64,000 nt of DNA, taken from contig JAIVEN010000015.1 in assembly GCA_026686845.1 (NCBI GenBank), positions 13,497,501 through 13,561,500 of the forward strand, given 5' to 3'. The DNA is from Adenanthera pavonina. Taxonomy: Eukaryota > Streptophyta > Magnoliopsida > Fabales > Fabaceae. Each line of letters starts with the position of its first letter. Position 1 is the stretch's first letter. The notes under the pieces were generated by a model. The model ran no database searches. It saw nothing but the letters and a program-made list of their open reading frames with translations, and was not told the DNA's origin. Both the position numbers and the translations under genes were made by a program. Shown piece by piece: positions 12,124 to 25,726 of this stretch.

Positions 12124-15100
12124 TTACAATCGTGAATGAAGGGTTTTATCTACTGTTCCAAGTTGTTTCTGCTTATATGCATCTGTGTCTTTATCATGAT
12201 GAACCTTGATGAATTCTAAAACTATGCGGATCAACTCGTCTTGATGGCAAGTGAATTCATGATCAGCTCCTTCTATGATACGCAGTTCATGATTGGATAT
12301 GAACTTGGCAAAATCAAAAGCATCCTCTACTGGTACGATGTCATCCTTAGATCCGTGAACTGTCAGCACCCTGAGCATTAGCAAAGGTATCAGTAAAACT
12401 TGATGAAATCAATATTTACAATGTTATTGGAGGGGAATGATAACCTTTGGTCTCACCTGCAAGCTTGAGGAATTAAAAGACATGAAGTATGTGTAATAGT
12501 AGATAAGCGGTCCATCAAACTTGCCTCAGTGACACGATATATAATCTTTCCTATCATAAGAAAAGGAATAGGCTTTTGTCAGGAAAAGAAAAAAACGGAA
12601 TATGTTGATGAGGTTGGTCCATGTTGATTGACAACAGAGAAAATAAAACTCCAAGCAATGGCTAAGTACAGAATGTTTTCAGTATTGTTTACCACGTAAC
12701 ATGTAGATAGCACAATATATTCATGGCATTGGCAATGAGATAGTTAAAAAGCAACTAGCATTGCTTCTTGTGTTATGCACAGAGCCCAAAATAGGCCAGT
12801 TATTGTTCACAAGCCAAATTGCTTCCTACAAATTTTATAGATATATATAGACAGACATAAAGATATATTGACCAAGAGATGTCAACGCATTATACCAAGA
12901 CTAAAGATCATCAGAATTTTGAAATCCACTCAAACAATTCATGGCAACAGAACAAAGTAGCAAGAGAACATTGACCAAGACATGCTGCCATTGCAATAGC
13001 ACATATAGATAGATAGAATTCGGAGATTCATTACATTGAAAAGCCCACCTCTTGAATTCTTAACATCAATGAATCCATCTCGCTTGATTCTTTGCATGAA
13101 ATTTTCTCCCAAGCGACCTTCAATGCCTTTCACTAGATTAGACCGGCCAGAAATATTGACAACAACATCAACATCCTTATATTTTGAGGCATATAAAAGC
13201 ACCACGTTACCCCCTGCAAATGCCATTACAGAACCACCCATAAATAAGTTGTCAAATTGCAAAGGGTAAGCTGTTCCACATTCTCAAAAAGATCTTAAGG
13301 TTCAGTTACCATTCAACTTCACCCAAGATCACATTCTCCACTAATATTGCAGAAAACATATCAGTTCAAACATGTGAATTGTAACCCAGCTATTTATTCT
13401 CTTCAATTATCCTACTCTTTTCCATGAAACATTTGCATCTCTAAGATTTTCATATGAAATAATCTCAGACAACTTTCGTTCATCTTTACCTACATATCTA
13501 AACTATTAGTTCCTCTGATAAAATATTTTCAGATGTAACTTCCTTATGAGACTAAATATCCACAACTCAAGACGTATCTCCCCTACATTTTGAACTTTCC
13601 AAGAGCCCCATCATATGCTTTCTCCAAATATATGAAAAACCATGTACAGATCTAATTCTTTCTCTCAGCACACTCTTACAGGTCTTCTCAGGAAAACACA
13701 GCTTTCATAAAAGACTATCTAGGAATAGAATTAATTATATTAATTCCGTAGGACTTTCACTTCTATGGTTAACCTATATATTTAAACATCCCTTTTTATG
13801 GGATTTTCATTATTGATAACTTAGGTAAAAAAAAAATTGTAGCCAAACAAGTTAAATTGGGCAAGAGCAAGGAGAGGAAACAATGTATTGTATCAAGCTG
13901 CTGCTAAAATATTTCTTATGTCAAGGGCTATCATTTCATAAATATGAGTCCAGTTTCAGAACTGAGCATATTTGTAATCTGACCTTTACTGTGACCAACA
14001 ATTGCAGTAATTACATACTTCTCCTCACGGAAGTGTTGAACTACAGCTCGCAGGTCATCAGCTTCCCTATAGTAATTGCCATACTGAAATGAACCTTCAC
14101 TTTCTCTGTAAGATAATAATGTTGATCATCTTTGTTAGCGCCCAAATCTATATCAAATTCTTATCGTTCAATGTTCAGTATTTCAACAAGAGGTATACCT
14201 TTAAGTCACCACCAAAGAAGTATCACTACTTTATTTAATTTTATGATAGAACCAGTCCCTTGCTTTTTTATTTTGAATTCTTCGCCTTCAATACCAGTTA
14301 TAATGAGAAGAAGAAAAAAAAACAATGACAGAGAAGATTTGATCCCGGGATCTGTATACATTATTGCCATAACAGGACATAAAGACTACATAGAAAGGAC
14401 ATTTTATGAAAATGGCATTAAAAATTACTCTTCGTTTCGATGATAAAACAATGAATTGTGATCTTGATCTGAGTATATCAATAATCAATATAAACATTTG
14501 TACGACATTTACTGGATACTCTCAGAGTTCATGTTACCATGACGTTCTAAAATCTATTTCTGAATAACCCAAAAAGAAAAAGTCAAGGACAAATAAATCA
14601 AAGCATCAAACTATCCACAAAAATATTCCATTCTTGAACAAAATAGTGATTCATTTATTAGATATACTAGCATTTGCAGAAGATCATACCCATTTCCAGT
14701 AAAGTCAAAGCGGAAAGCACTAATTTCATTGTTTTCCAGAGCAGCAGCAAGGTTCACCATGGGAATTCTTTCCTAGAAATAAAGTCATCTCTTTCAGTCC
14801 AGAACAACCAGTTTCAACATGTTACATGCTTGTGAAGATATATGAATATATAACAGCAAAAGAAGTTGACACACCTAATCTCACATAGACGCCTAAACAT
14901 CAAATTATTCTGTCTGTTGCGAAAACCAAAAAATGAGATTACTTATAAGCTTACCCATTAACTCTTGAATCTAATTGAATCTCATTTCTTAATTTGATTG
15001 GTAGAAGTTAGATCAAGTACCATATTCTCAAGAGAATAGTATGCAAGATTTAATGCTACCGTGGCAAAATTGGGCAAAAAATCTTATATTCAAGCAACAA

Positions 15101-16083
15101 AGAACTGGCAGGCTAACAGGTATAACGGTTCACCATTAGTGATTAGTCCAATGTGTACTGTAAATATAGAGGAATTTTAGCTGTAGCGTGAGTAGTTTGT
15201 CTGAGGTTCACAATATGTCAAGATCAACAACCTTGGAAGATTGGAATCCATGGCACAAAATGACAAGCTGTGTTGAACGTGCATCATGTAAAACCCCTAC
15301 AAGCTTTTCCCCGTGGTAGTTTTCTACTACAACTCTTCGGTTCTGCCTTCCTGCAGTGAGGGTAGCACCAAGGTAGTTTAAATAAAACGTACATAACATA
15401 CTAATCACTCAAGTCAAGTTGTAGCAGTGGATGTCTGATGTGATTTTAAAATATCCATCCATGAAAGAATAGACCCGCAAAATATGTTTGTTAACACGAG
15501 CAACGATTTAAAGAAAGCTGAATTTATACAAAACAAGCTTAAGAAAATATCAACTGCAGACTCAGACAAGCTGGTTGGAGAATTTGGGCGCGTGGTTAAT
15601 GAAAATCTCCATTGATAGGTTCAGAGTTCATGAGCATAGGTAACTTATTATCAGAGTATTGTAAATTACTGGACTCGCTTTTGGCTCAGACCTCAGACAA
15701 TGTCTAAAAAATTTTATTTTGACGGGATCTAACATAAATTTCACTTTCCTTAGCCTCCTCCTCCAATTTCTTCATTTAACCCGTTGTTCTAGTTTCCTTT
15801 AGGGGAAAAGAAACATAAACAAACCATTGACTTTTCTAGTTTGTTAAAATAAAACAAGATAACCAATTCTACAATAGCCCCAATTAATTCACAGTATGTA
15901 AGTTTCAGAGGAGCCATCTTCACTGGTTCCGACGACATGAAAGTTATCAACGATGCATCATGCAGGAGACCATCATGGACCAAGGAGAAGGTTGACAAAC
16001 TATGGAGTATAAGGCGTAGATGATAGGAATGGCTCACCAGGCTCGCGAATTCGTTCACCTGCAGATTGACTCGGATGAGTCAT
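12124..16083 (-). CDS. Alpha/beta hydrolase, serine aminopeptidase S33 / Hydrolase_4 type
   Basis: Seven exons: 16038-16083, 15232-15350, 14690-14772, 13984-14105, 13049-13213, 12457-12550 and 12124-12370. All junctions have GT..AG and the phases agree, giving 291 residues. The catalytic triad is visible: Ser122 in the nucleophile elbow GHSKG, Asp219 in HGSKDDIVP and His247 in GADHEF. The oxyanion strand LVILCHGF is at 44-51. The F-D-F-x-G-N-G-E-S-E-G-S-F segment (77-89) is typical of this plant and bacterial subgroup. No signal or transit peptide is evident, so it is probably cytosolic. The substrate cannot be read from the sequence; relatives are annotated as esterases, lipases or acylglycerol lipases. 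Exon 1 encodes only 15 residues and was placed by phase: its CCTG|GTGAGC donor is the one that joins in frame to the exon at 15350. Confidence 0.82.
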
Positions 16084-16179
16084 CAGGATTCGGCACCGCG
16101 CGCTTCAATATTTAGCACCGCTAAGCGTTGCTTCTGTGCAACAGCAGCCACTGTGGCAAATCATTCTTTTCCCTTCGCC

Positions 16180-16186
16180 TTATATA
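16180..16186 (-). promoter_or_regulatory. Probable TATA box of the alpha/beta hydrolase gene
   Basis: The reverse strand reads ATTATATAAGG about 100 bases before the predicted ATG at 16083, which is a normal plant position. Confidence 0.5.
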
Positions 16187-16689
16187 ATTTAGCATCTATC
16201 TATTATATGTGAACATTTTTGGGTCTGGGGCTTCCAAGGTTTGTTATGATTGCGCCCATTAGAAACTCTGCTTTTAAGTTGGATTTTGGAGCTCAATGGC
16301 TTCGTCCTTGTCATATTATAAAATATTTTATATAATAAATTTTATATTTAAAAAATAGGATTTTAGATTTTTTTTTTCATTTTATTTTTATTTTTAATGC
16401 TTTTTTTCTCCTCATTTATAGTCCTACAATGATAATAAAATAAGGTATTTAATGAGAATAAAATAAAAAATATAGATATTTTTTACATTAATTTTAGTTA
16501 AAAAAATAATTTCTTAAATATGCAATGTTATTAATACAAAATGTCTTATAATATAGACCGGAGAGAATATATTTTTATTTTCCTATTAAAAAATTAAAAA
16601 TATTAAATATAATGAGATTCTCTTAATTATAAGAAATTATACCTATTTTTTTATAAGTAATTATATATTTTTTATTTAAATTATATATA

Positions 16690-18120
16690 ATTTATTTATA
16701 CATTTTAATATTTTTTAGAAAATTTTTTATAAAAAACTTCTAAATTTAAATGCCCTAATAGATTTTTTAGTTTAGAATTATATTTTGTTTAGATTTATTT
16801 CAATTAATTATAATATTTATTTATGTACTTTAATTTTTTTTATAACTAATTATATATATTTCGTCTAATTTATATCTCTTTTTTATATAATTTATTTGTG
16901 AATTTTAATTTTTTCAAGAAAAATTTACATAAAAATCTTCTGAATTCAAATGATTTAAAACATATTATTATATTTTTATAATTTAATATGATACTTTTTA
17001 TATCTATTTCGATCAATTATAATATTTCTTTATGTGTTTTTTTATCATCATTTATTTATCTATTTTAATTTTTTTCCTAACCAATTATATCTGCTTCATT
17101 TGAATTATACTTAATTTTTTATATAATTTATTTGTGTATTTTAATATTTTCTAAAAAAATCTTCTTCAAAGTACTAAAACATAATCAATTATATTTATTT
17201 CATTTAAATCGAGAAAAATTGTATAGATTTTTGTGATATTTGATAAATTTTTTTTATATAATTCTTTACACTCTATTAAAAATTATTACTTTAGGATTTT
17301 TCTCTCTTACATTACATTTCAAACTAAAGCCACATTCTTTATGGTATTTTTGATTCTTATTCCATGCAAGTTTTCTTTTTGCCCTCCATAATCAATCCTA
17401 CTAGAGAGTATTACCGAGAATAACAACCACCATGAAGGATCTTCTACAATGGTTCACTAGCATAAGACTTTGTGGATGGGACGATGACGGCGTTAATAGT
17501 GAAGAACGGCACCACATGTTACCACAAATCTTCTTTTATAACCAATTATAATTATTTTTTTCATAACTAATTATATCTATTGTTTAAATTATATGTAGTT
17601 TTTTTATATAATTTATTTATGCGTTTTAATATTTTTTAGAAAAATCTCCATAAAATTTTTCTAAATTTAAATGTCCTAAGATGTATTATTATATTTTTAG
17701 TTTAGAATTATATTTATTAAATCTATTTCAATTAATTATAATATTTATTCATGTGCTTTAATTTTTTTCATAATTAATTATATATGTTTCATTTAACTTA
17801 TATTTAATTTTTTATATAATTTATTTGTTTGTCTTAATTTTTTCTTAACCAATTATATCTATTTCATTTGAATAAAATATAATTTTTTATATAATATATT
17901 TGTGTGTTTTAATATTTTTCAAAAAAAACTCCTTAAAAGTACTAAAACATAACTAATTATATTTATTTCATTTGAATTGAGAAAAATTGTATAAATTTTT
18001 GTAATATCTAACAATTTTTTATATATAATTCTTTACACTCTATTCAAAATCATTGCTTCTAGATTTTTTTTCTCTTTCCGCATTTCAAACTAAAGCTGCA
18101 TTCTCTTTTGTATTTCTAAT
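16690..18120. repeat. Diverged direct repeat array, AT-rich
   Basis: Two copies of one AT-rich segment lie in direct order. Landmark strings such as ctttacactctatt (about 17262 and 18032) and aattataatattta (about 16806 and 17734) recur in the same order. Offsets range from about 770 to 930 bases, so the copies differ by indels. A third partial copy of the aattataatatt landmark is near 17026. I see no coding potential. The copies could be nested tandem duplications or fragments of one TE family. Confidence 0.55.
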
Positions 18121-19984
18121 TCCATATAGATTTATTTTTTTATATCATTGATCACCAAGAAAATTTTTCTTTTCTTTTTTCAAAACCTGGACATCGCAAT
18201 TTCGTATTTTGAAATCTCTACTTTATAGTTAAGACCTATTATTTTATTTTATATTTTGAAATTAAAAATACAAAATCTAATAAGATTCTTTTAATCATAA
18301 TTAACGTTTATCTTTTTTAAATGTTATGTGTTTTAATTTTTTTACTAAAAAAATCTCTTTAAATGATTTTTTTATTAAGATAGCATTTGATCTTATAATT
18401 TAAAATTAAAGTATTAAATCTTACGAGATTCTTTTACTCATAACTAATTATTTATTTTTTTATCTTTTTTATTATTTATATATTTATATGCTTCAATTTT
18501 TCTAGAAAAATCTCCTTGAAAATATCCTAAATTTGCATCTTATTATTTGATTTTATAATTTAAAATTATAAAGACTAAATCTTATTAGATGCTCTTAATA
18601 TACCTAATTCATATTTTTATTTTTTTATTATTTATATATTTATGAGTTTTATATTTTTTTAATTTTAAGAAAAAATTTGAATTTTTTCTTTGTGCAAAAA
18701 AAAAAATTCAAATTTTTCTTGAAAATATTCCGTCTTTTTGTCATTGAGTTTTTTTGTTAATGAATAGATAGATTTTTTTTTTATCTTTTTCTCTTATAAG
18801 TATCATCCCTTTACCATCTCAATCTTTTCCTTCAGTCTTAAATGTGAAAAATTTTAGCCAAAGATGCAGAAGAGAAGTTTTTCCCTTTTATAACTTAAAT
18901 TGTAAATTTTATTTTTAGAATTGATTATATATAATATTTAATATTTACTCTGAGTATTGAGATTATTTTAATTTTATCTTCATGATCTTCCAACATTCAA
19001 CATTAAGTTAATAGAAAAAATCCAATGAGATTGATAACATCTTGGCCCAAGTTTAGCCATCACTAGAGAATTGTTGAGGAAGAAGAGATTTTAAGTTATT
19101 TTGTAAATATATGAAATTGCTGCTAACATTAATTGTAATAATAGCTAAATTTTGTTTGGAATCACAAAATAAAGTCAAATGCAAATACAACAATAATCTC
19201 AATCTCATAGGATTAACGATTGAAAATGATTGAATAATAAGAGTTGTGATTGAAGTTATTGATAGTAAAATGATCAAGATAAGATTCGATCAAAAGGGAA
19301 AAAAATCTTGTTACTTTACTATAAAATTCACTTCTAAATTTATTAATTGAGTTTATAATTTATCATTTAATTAATTAAGAATTTTTTTATCAATATTGGA
19401 TCACACAACTCACATTTATTATTTAATTTTTATAATTTGAAATTGTAAGGACTAAATTTCATGAGATGCAATTAATCATAAGTTCATAACTAATTAATTT
19501 TAACATACATATAATTCATATATATATATATTGGCCATAATATATATCTATATTATATATATATATCTATTTAAAATTTTGAATATTAATTTTTATAAAT
19601 TGAGATCCACATATTTAATAATTTGATCCGCAAAAGTTTGTTCTAAATACTTTTCAAATAAAATTTAAATATTTAACAATTTTAATATTAAATCAACTAC
19701 TATAAATAATATAAGATTCAATATATTATTCATAAAATAATGTTAAATTTAATATAATATTGGTATAAATATATGTATAATATATATAAAGGAAAACAAA
19801 ACTAAAAAAATGATTTAATAACCGTAAGATTTTCTTGATTATTATTTATAAATCAATTTTATTTGATATCTTTGATAAAAAATTATCTATTTGAAATCAT
19901 ATTTATTTTAAATTTTCATAGTAAAATTTAATGAGCATATTGGGAAAACTTTTTATTTGATATCAATGTGATTTTTACTTTGTA

Positions 19985-19985
<1 letters not shown>

Positions 19986-20007
<22 letters not shown>
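19986..20007. repeat. TA dinucleotide microsatellite
   Basis: About eleven TA units lie in AT-rich DNA. Confidence 0.75.
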
Positions 20008-20015
<8 letters not shown>

Positions 20016-21317
20016 TATAAATGTTATATTACATACCATAGGATAATTTTTTTACTTTATATTATATTAAAACCAATCAATATTAAATCTATTTTAATAT
20101 AAGCTTGATTTGACTATATACACTAAAAAATTAAATATGGTATGCATTTTAATATGCAAAACTATTAACCTTTCTTATATGAGTCACCTAATTGTTTTAT
20201 AAAATTTCATATATAAAATCAACAAAATAATTATATATAATTGTATGATTGAATTAATAAAATTTATTTGATACATTTAGTTAATAAATAAAATATTTCA
20301 TTTCTTATATCATTATTTATGACAACAAGATGAGCCAAAAAAATTATTGATTAAAATATGGATGGATCCAAAATAAAAACTACCAAAGGTTAAATTTTTT
20401 CCTTAAAAAGTTAACATATATATTGTTATTTCAATTTTTATATCCCTAAGATCTATCATAATTTTTTAAAAATAATTATGTAAGGTGACAAATATAATTA
20501 TATAACAAATAATGTATAATAATATCAAAATTTTAAATTAATTGAAAAGTTGTTTTTAAATTATAATAAATTTCATATTTTGCTCTCGTGTTCTAATTCC
20601 CCAATAAAAAAAGTACAGGAAACAAAGAAATCACATGGAATATCAAGATATATGTTAGGTATACATATAGGAAATATTTAGTTGGTACTAAATATATTAA
20701 GTAATTAAGCTTTTGCCTCATTTCTCACACAAAAAAAATCTTAAAATGAGCTGTGAGGGTTATATAAGATTACGCGTCTGGATTAGTTGAAGTACAAAGT
20801 GTTAAATGGATATCGTATGGTTTTACAAAATAAAATTAGTAAAATATGTTGTGTACTGTTGGATAGTACTTGCCCTCCCTTGACTTGTATTCATATAGTG
20901 ATTTGTATTCATATAGAGTCAACTTTATGTTGTTGTGTCACGTGTATAAAGTAGACACAACTTGAAGATATTAATTATAATTGGATTATTGATGAGATTA
21001 GATAACTTATAAATAAAGTTTGGGTCGTTATCTTGAAATTAACTCATCATAATTTATGTCAATCAACTAATTATTTTGCAATGAGTGTTTAGAATTTTAT
21101 TTAAAAAGTTAGTTGCTTTGATAGGGTAATGTATGAATAGAGGCAATATTTGTAACATTATTTTTGAAAATTAATAAATTCCAAGCCTGAAGATATATTA
21201 AGACTTAAATTTATTTAAAGTTATTTTTTAATTTTGATTTTCTAATACTTAATTTTATTACTTGTTATATATTTTTTTATATTTAAATATTTATTTTTTA
21301 GGCATATAATCAAATAA

Positions 21318-21347
21318 ACCCACGCATTACATAAGTGCGCGTCTAGT
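21318..21347 (+). mobile_element. Possible Helitron 3' terminus
   Basis: A short imperfect hairpin (ACGCA at 21322-21326 pairing with the TGCGCGT at 21335-21341) is followed directly by CTAG and then T, the form expected for a Helitron 3' end (hairpin, CTRR, insertion before T). The matching 5' TC end was not identified. Confidence 0.35.
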
Positions 21348-21624
21348 TTATTTATTAAATATCAGTCAAATATAAAATTTATAATAAGATATATTATAAT
21401 TATTTACAAACTGGATAATGTGAATATGTGATTTATTTATCAAATTTCAAACAATACATAATGAAAACATATCCAATTCATGATAAAATTATGTGACTTT
21501 TCACACGGTGTAAAAGCTAATACTCATATTTTAATCTATTTTTTAAATTTGATCCCAAGGTTCAAATTTGCATATGAAATTAATATAATTAACATCATCT
21601 TGTCAAAAAGTGATCAAAATATAA

Positions 21625-22030
21625 ACAAGAAACAACAATATTAGCTTTATCCTACTAAATGAGGTCGGCTACATAGATCATATGACGTCAATGAACTTTA
21701 TTAAATATCATCTCTTCAGATAAATTATTTATCAAAAAGTCATACATGATAACTTCTCTTAGTATCTTTTTTTGTCTTCCTTTACACCTTTTAATAGAGT
21801 TTCAAGCTATTTGATCAACTCTTCTTACTGGCTCATCTTGTCCTCTTTTTTGTATATACTCAAACCACCTTAAACGATTTTCTACCATTTTCTCCTCGAT
21901 AGGTACTACTTCGATTTTCCCTTGTATACAGCCATTTCATATTTTATCCATTATTGTATGACCAAACATCCATCTCAACATTTTCATCTCTGTTACTCTT
22001 ATCTTATGCTTTTGTTGCCCTTTCAGGAAT
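21625..22030 (-). mobile_element. RTE-clade LINE, 3' end of the ORF and tail (remnant)
   Basis: Reverse-strand translation, broken by stops, follows the C-terminus of plant RTE reverse transcriptases: MKMLRWMFGHT, then a VPIEEKMVENRLRWFEYIQ stretch, then Pro-Val-Arg-Arg and a Lys/Arg-rich Gly-Arg-Gln segment. The nucleotide block around 21658-21680 (gaggtcggctacatagatc) is the conserved 3' block of this family, followed on the element's strand by a TTG-rich tail. Only the last 400 bases or so survive. Confidence 0.7.
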
Positions 22031-24952
22031 TTAAAATTTGAATTTAAAAAGTGGTCAAAACATGAATTTAAAATTTAAATTTAATTAAAATTTGTTGTTA
22101 TAAGGAGTTCAAAAACTAAATTATGTTATCCATGATTTATAAATAATGTAATTTGATGTGGATTTATAATATGAATTGAATATATTGATATATTAATTCT
22201 TACAATATTTTTTCAAAAATATGAAAACATGACAGTCAATTAACTTTGCAATATATGATCAATATCATATATATTGATATATATATAACCAAATTGATAA
22301 GAAGCCACATTATTTATTACTCATGTCACCTCAAATTTCATACAGGAAAGCCACTTTTAGTTACAAAATAAAATGTGATAATAAATCTTAGAGGTAAAAA
22401 ACAACTGTAACTACTTGATTCAAGAAAAATGAAAATAATGTTAAAAAACTCATTCTGAAGACCAGATGGCATCTTTGAATGTCATGTTTGAATGCAGCGG
22501 GGGAAATCATTAACCCGATACTACATAGCTTGTGTTTGGTTTTACTAAAAAAAACATAGTTTGGGCACACAACACGTTTTCATTTTTTTTGGGATGTTTG
22601 GGTGTTTAACTGAATCAAATTAGAGCTATGGTTTAAGTGAAAAATGGAGTAGAGGCGGAAGTAGGTTATATGTTGCTTTTCTGTAGGTTTTAATTAGGTT
22701 TGAAAGGAAGTAAGATAAAAATGGATCAGTAAAAATAAAAAAAAATAGTTAATTTAAGAAAATAAAATTCTCATGAAATTTTTTCTATTTAATAACCAAA
22801 ATGTCTTCTCAAAATTTTAATTTTTATAAACTATGATCAGTAAGAAAATTTTATATCAGATACACTATATTCCCAATTAAATAAGTATGAATTAAATTTT
22901 AGTTCAAAAAAATTAAATTAATTATGAAATAGAGTTTAAATTCAATTTAAAAGAAAATTATCAGTTTTATCAAAATTAATTTTTAAATAAATCATCCAAA
23001 TATAAATACGTTAGTCCAAAACTAATTTTTATCATAATTATGTTTCAAAACCAATTCTACCCAAACTTATTTTTAAAACATGCTCCCAATTTAAATGTAC
23101 CCCTAGTAAAGCATCGATTTTTTCAGAGAGCGGAAACTCCAGCACAAAAAGATAGTCCCGAGCTTTGACCTTTAACCAAAAGCATCACCCCCCAACTAAC
23201 TCTCTTATAAATGTCATATTTCTAACACTATTTTGGCTGGTTTATATACAAATCTAACATTACACGTGCTTAAGTCACAACCGCCTCACACTAAAATTTC
23301 GACTAATAGAAGTGGAATCACTGAATCACATTTACGGTATGCTTATATCACTCTAATCATGACTGGGAAGCACAGGTGCCAAAACTAAGAACCCACCGGA
23401 GCAACATCTGGAGCTTTGGCCGCTGCAGGGTTAGGTGATGGAGGAGGCGTCGGGTTTGATTGGGAACTACCCTGTGCTTCAATTATATGCTGCTGGGACT
23501 TCGCTTTTTGCAAGCACTGCCTTTATTTGATTTCCTGCAAGTGTCTCGTGTTCTAGCAGCGCATTTGCAAGGGCATGAAGCACATTATTGTAGAGGTTAA
23601 AATAGTTTTTGCTGTAATAAGCCCTCTCCAGAAAGAGCTTGACCTCTTTCTCAATGAGAAGCCTAGTTTCTGAGCTCATGCTTCTCCCGCCATCATTATA
23701 ATTGTGAGTGACAAGTCCCACTTCATTGTTCATCCCATATTTAGTAACCATTGCCCTCGCCAGATTAGTTGCTGACTTGAGATCATTCGATGCACCAGAA
23801 GTCATTTCATTTTCTCCAAAAATTAGCTCTTGAGCAACCCGACCACCCATGCAAACATCAAGGCGGGCGAGCATCTGTTTGCGGGAGATACTGGTCTCAT
23901 CCTTGTCAGGCAATTGCGTCACCATATCTAGAGCCATTCCTCTTGGGACTATCGTTGCTTTGTGAACTGGAAGTGCCCCATTGGTATGAATAGCCACAAG
24001 AGCATGACCAGCCTCGTGGAAAGCAGTCAACTTTCTTGACTCGTCAGTCCTGACAGCTGACTTACGCTCACTTCCCATCAAAATTTTGTCCTTTGCTTAC
24101 TCTAAATATTTCGTGCTCACAGCTTTAGCACCATCCATGGCAGCCTTGAGAGCAGCAACATTAACCAAGTTTGCAAGGTCAGCGCCAGAAAACCCAGATG
24201 TTCCTCGAGCAATGGTCATTAAATCAATATGATTTGCCTTCAGAACCTATTAAATAAGCATTTGTTTTTTTGCAAATAGAATATAAGCAAGAGTATGAAT
24301 TGTATACTAAAACATGTCAGCTGCCACAACAATTACAAAGTGGAGCAAATAATAGGAGAAACCTACAATAACAGTCTGGCTATGCCAAATCCGTAGACAT
24401 ATCCCTTTCATAGGCCAACAAACTTTTCCATTTATTATGATCATGATTTATATAGGTAAAGTAAATCACTCATATGATGCCAATAAAAGTTGAAAACGTA
24501 TTTCGGACAGAACGGAAGCTCATACAAGAAATTTTTCACCGCTATAATGTGAACACTGATCATGCACCTCTCAAAACAGAAATCATAAGCCATCCAACCA
24601 AAGAGATAAAATAACGATTCTGCACAAGAACCTACCTTGGACGTATGAAATTCCAGAATCCGCCGCCTTCCTTCTACATCTGGGTTGGCAACAACAACAT
24701 GGCGATCAAACCTCCCAGGTCTCACCAAAGCTTTATCCAATGACTGAGGAAAATTAGTAGCCGCAATCACAATAATGCCTTCATTTTGCTTGAATCCATC
24801 TAGTTCAACAAGCAACTGATTTAACGTCATCTTCATGTACATCTGGTCCATTGGGCTTTGGCGTTCTCCAATAGCATCAATTTCATCAATGAAAATTATA
24901 CAGGGTGCTCGTTTCTTTGCAGCAGAGAAAAGGTTTCTCACCCTTTGTGCTC

Positions 24953-25108
24953 CGATACCAACATACATCTCATCAAATTCACTTCCACTGCATGAGAAGC
25001 AAGGAACCCCTGCCTATCCAGCTATAGCTCCGATACCAACATACATCTCATCAAATTCACTTCCACTGCATGAGAAGAAAGGAACCCCTGCCTCTCCAGC
25101 TATAGCTC
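24953..25108 (-). repeat. 78-bp tandem duplication inside the AAA+ exon of the FTSH4 pseudogene
   Basis: Units 24953-25030 and 25031-25108 are nearly identical; I count two differences, one of which makes the in-frame TAG at 25014-25016. The homologous exon of the intact gene (40223-40699) has one unit. The exon lengths, 555 against 477, differ by exactly 78. Confidence 0.95.
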
Positions 25109-25701
25109 TTGCCAACATTGTTTGTCCAGTCCCTGGGGGGCCAACAAGCAAAACACCTTTTGGCAGCTTTCCTCCAAGACGTGTAAAGCGCTGTCACAAT
25201 GAAAATGAGTCATCCAAATACAGTAATGAAATATATGGGCATGTTAGCATGTATAGGTGATCAGGGTACAGTGTAACAAATCCAACCACAAAATTTTAAA
25301 TGCATGAAAAAGGATGTGAAAACAAGAGGAGTAAGGCTGAATTCATCTTCTAAACAGCTTGATATCAGCAAGTTGACCACGTCATCTATCAGATTCTCAG
25401 TAGTAGCTGGTAAGCCGATGTAAGCAGATATTGCTAGTAAGCTGATGTAAAGCAAATTTTATGAGAAATTATAATGAACTTAAAACCAAACTCATTTTCC
25501 TACTTTGCTTCAGTACAAATTACCCCTTTTACAAAACCAACCAAAGAGTGCAGTCACTACAACCATAGCATACCATGACTGTCATAAACTTGCATTGAGA
25601 CATTGAAAGCTATGAAGCCAAAAAGTCTAATGAATAATGATGTAGAAGCTTCTAACTTCTAAGAAAAACCTTAGGCCAGAAGTATTCACTACAACCACAG
25701 C

Positions 25702-25726
25702 ATATATATATATATATATATATATA
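25702..25726. repeat. TA dinucleotide microsatellite in a pseudogene intron
   Basis: About twelve TA units lie in the intron between the pseudogene's exons 5 and 6. Confidence 0.75.

Larger units (their letters stand above)
16084..23384. other. AT-rich gene desert
   Basis: No gene is supportable. After the hydrolase promoter the sequence becomes extremely AT-rich. It contains diverged direct repeats (16.7-18.1 kb), TA microsatellites, a Helitron-like 3' end (about 21322-21346) and an RTE-type LINE tail (about 21625-22030). The last 200 bases or so look like 3' flank duplicated together with FTSH4. Confidence 0.6.

Noticed and set aside
23479..25190. Treating the 23-28 kb FtsH-like frames as a second functional protease gene
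   Set aside because: In-frame TAG and TAA, frameshifts, a lost exon, a dead splice donor and loss of the Walker A lysine rule out a full protein.
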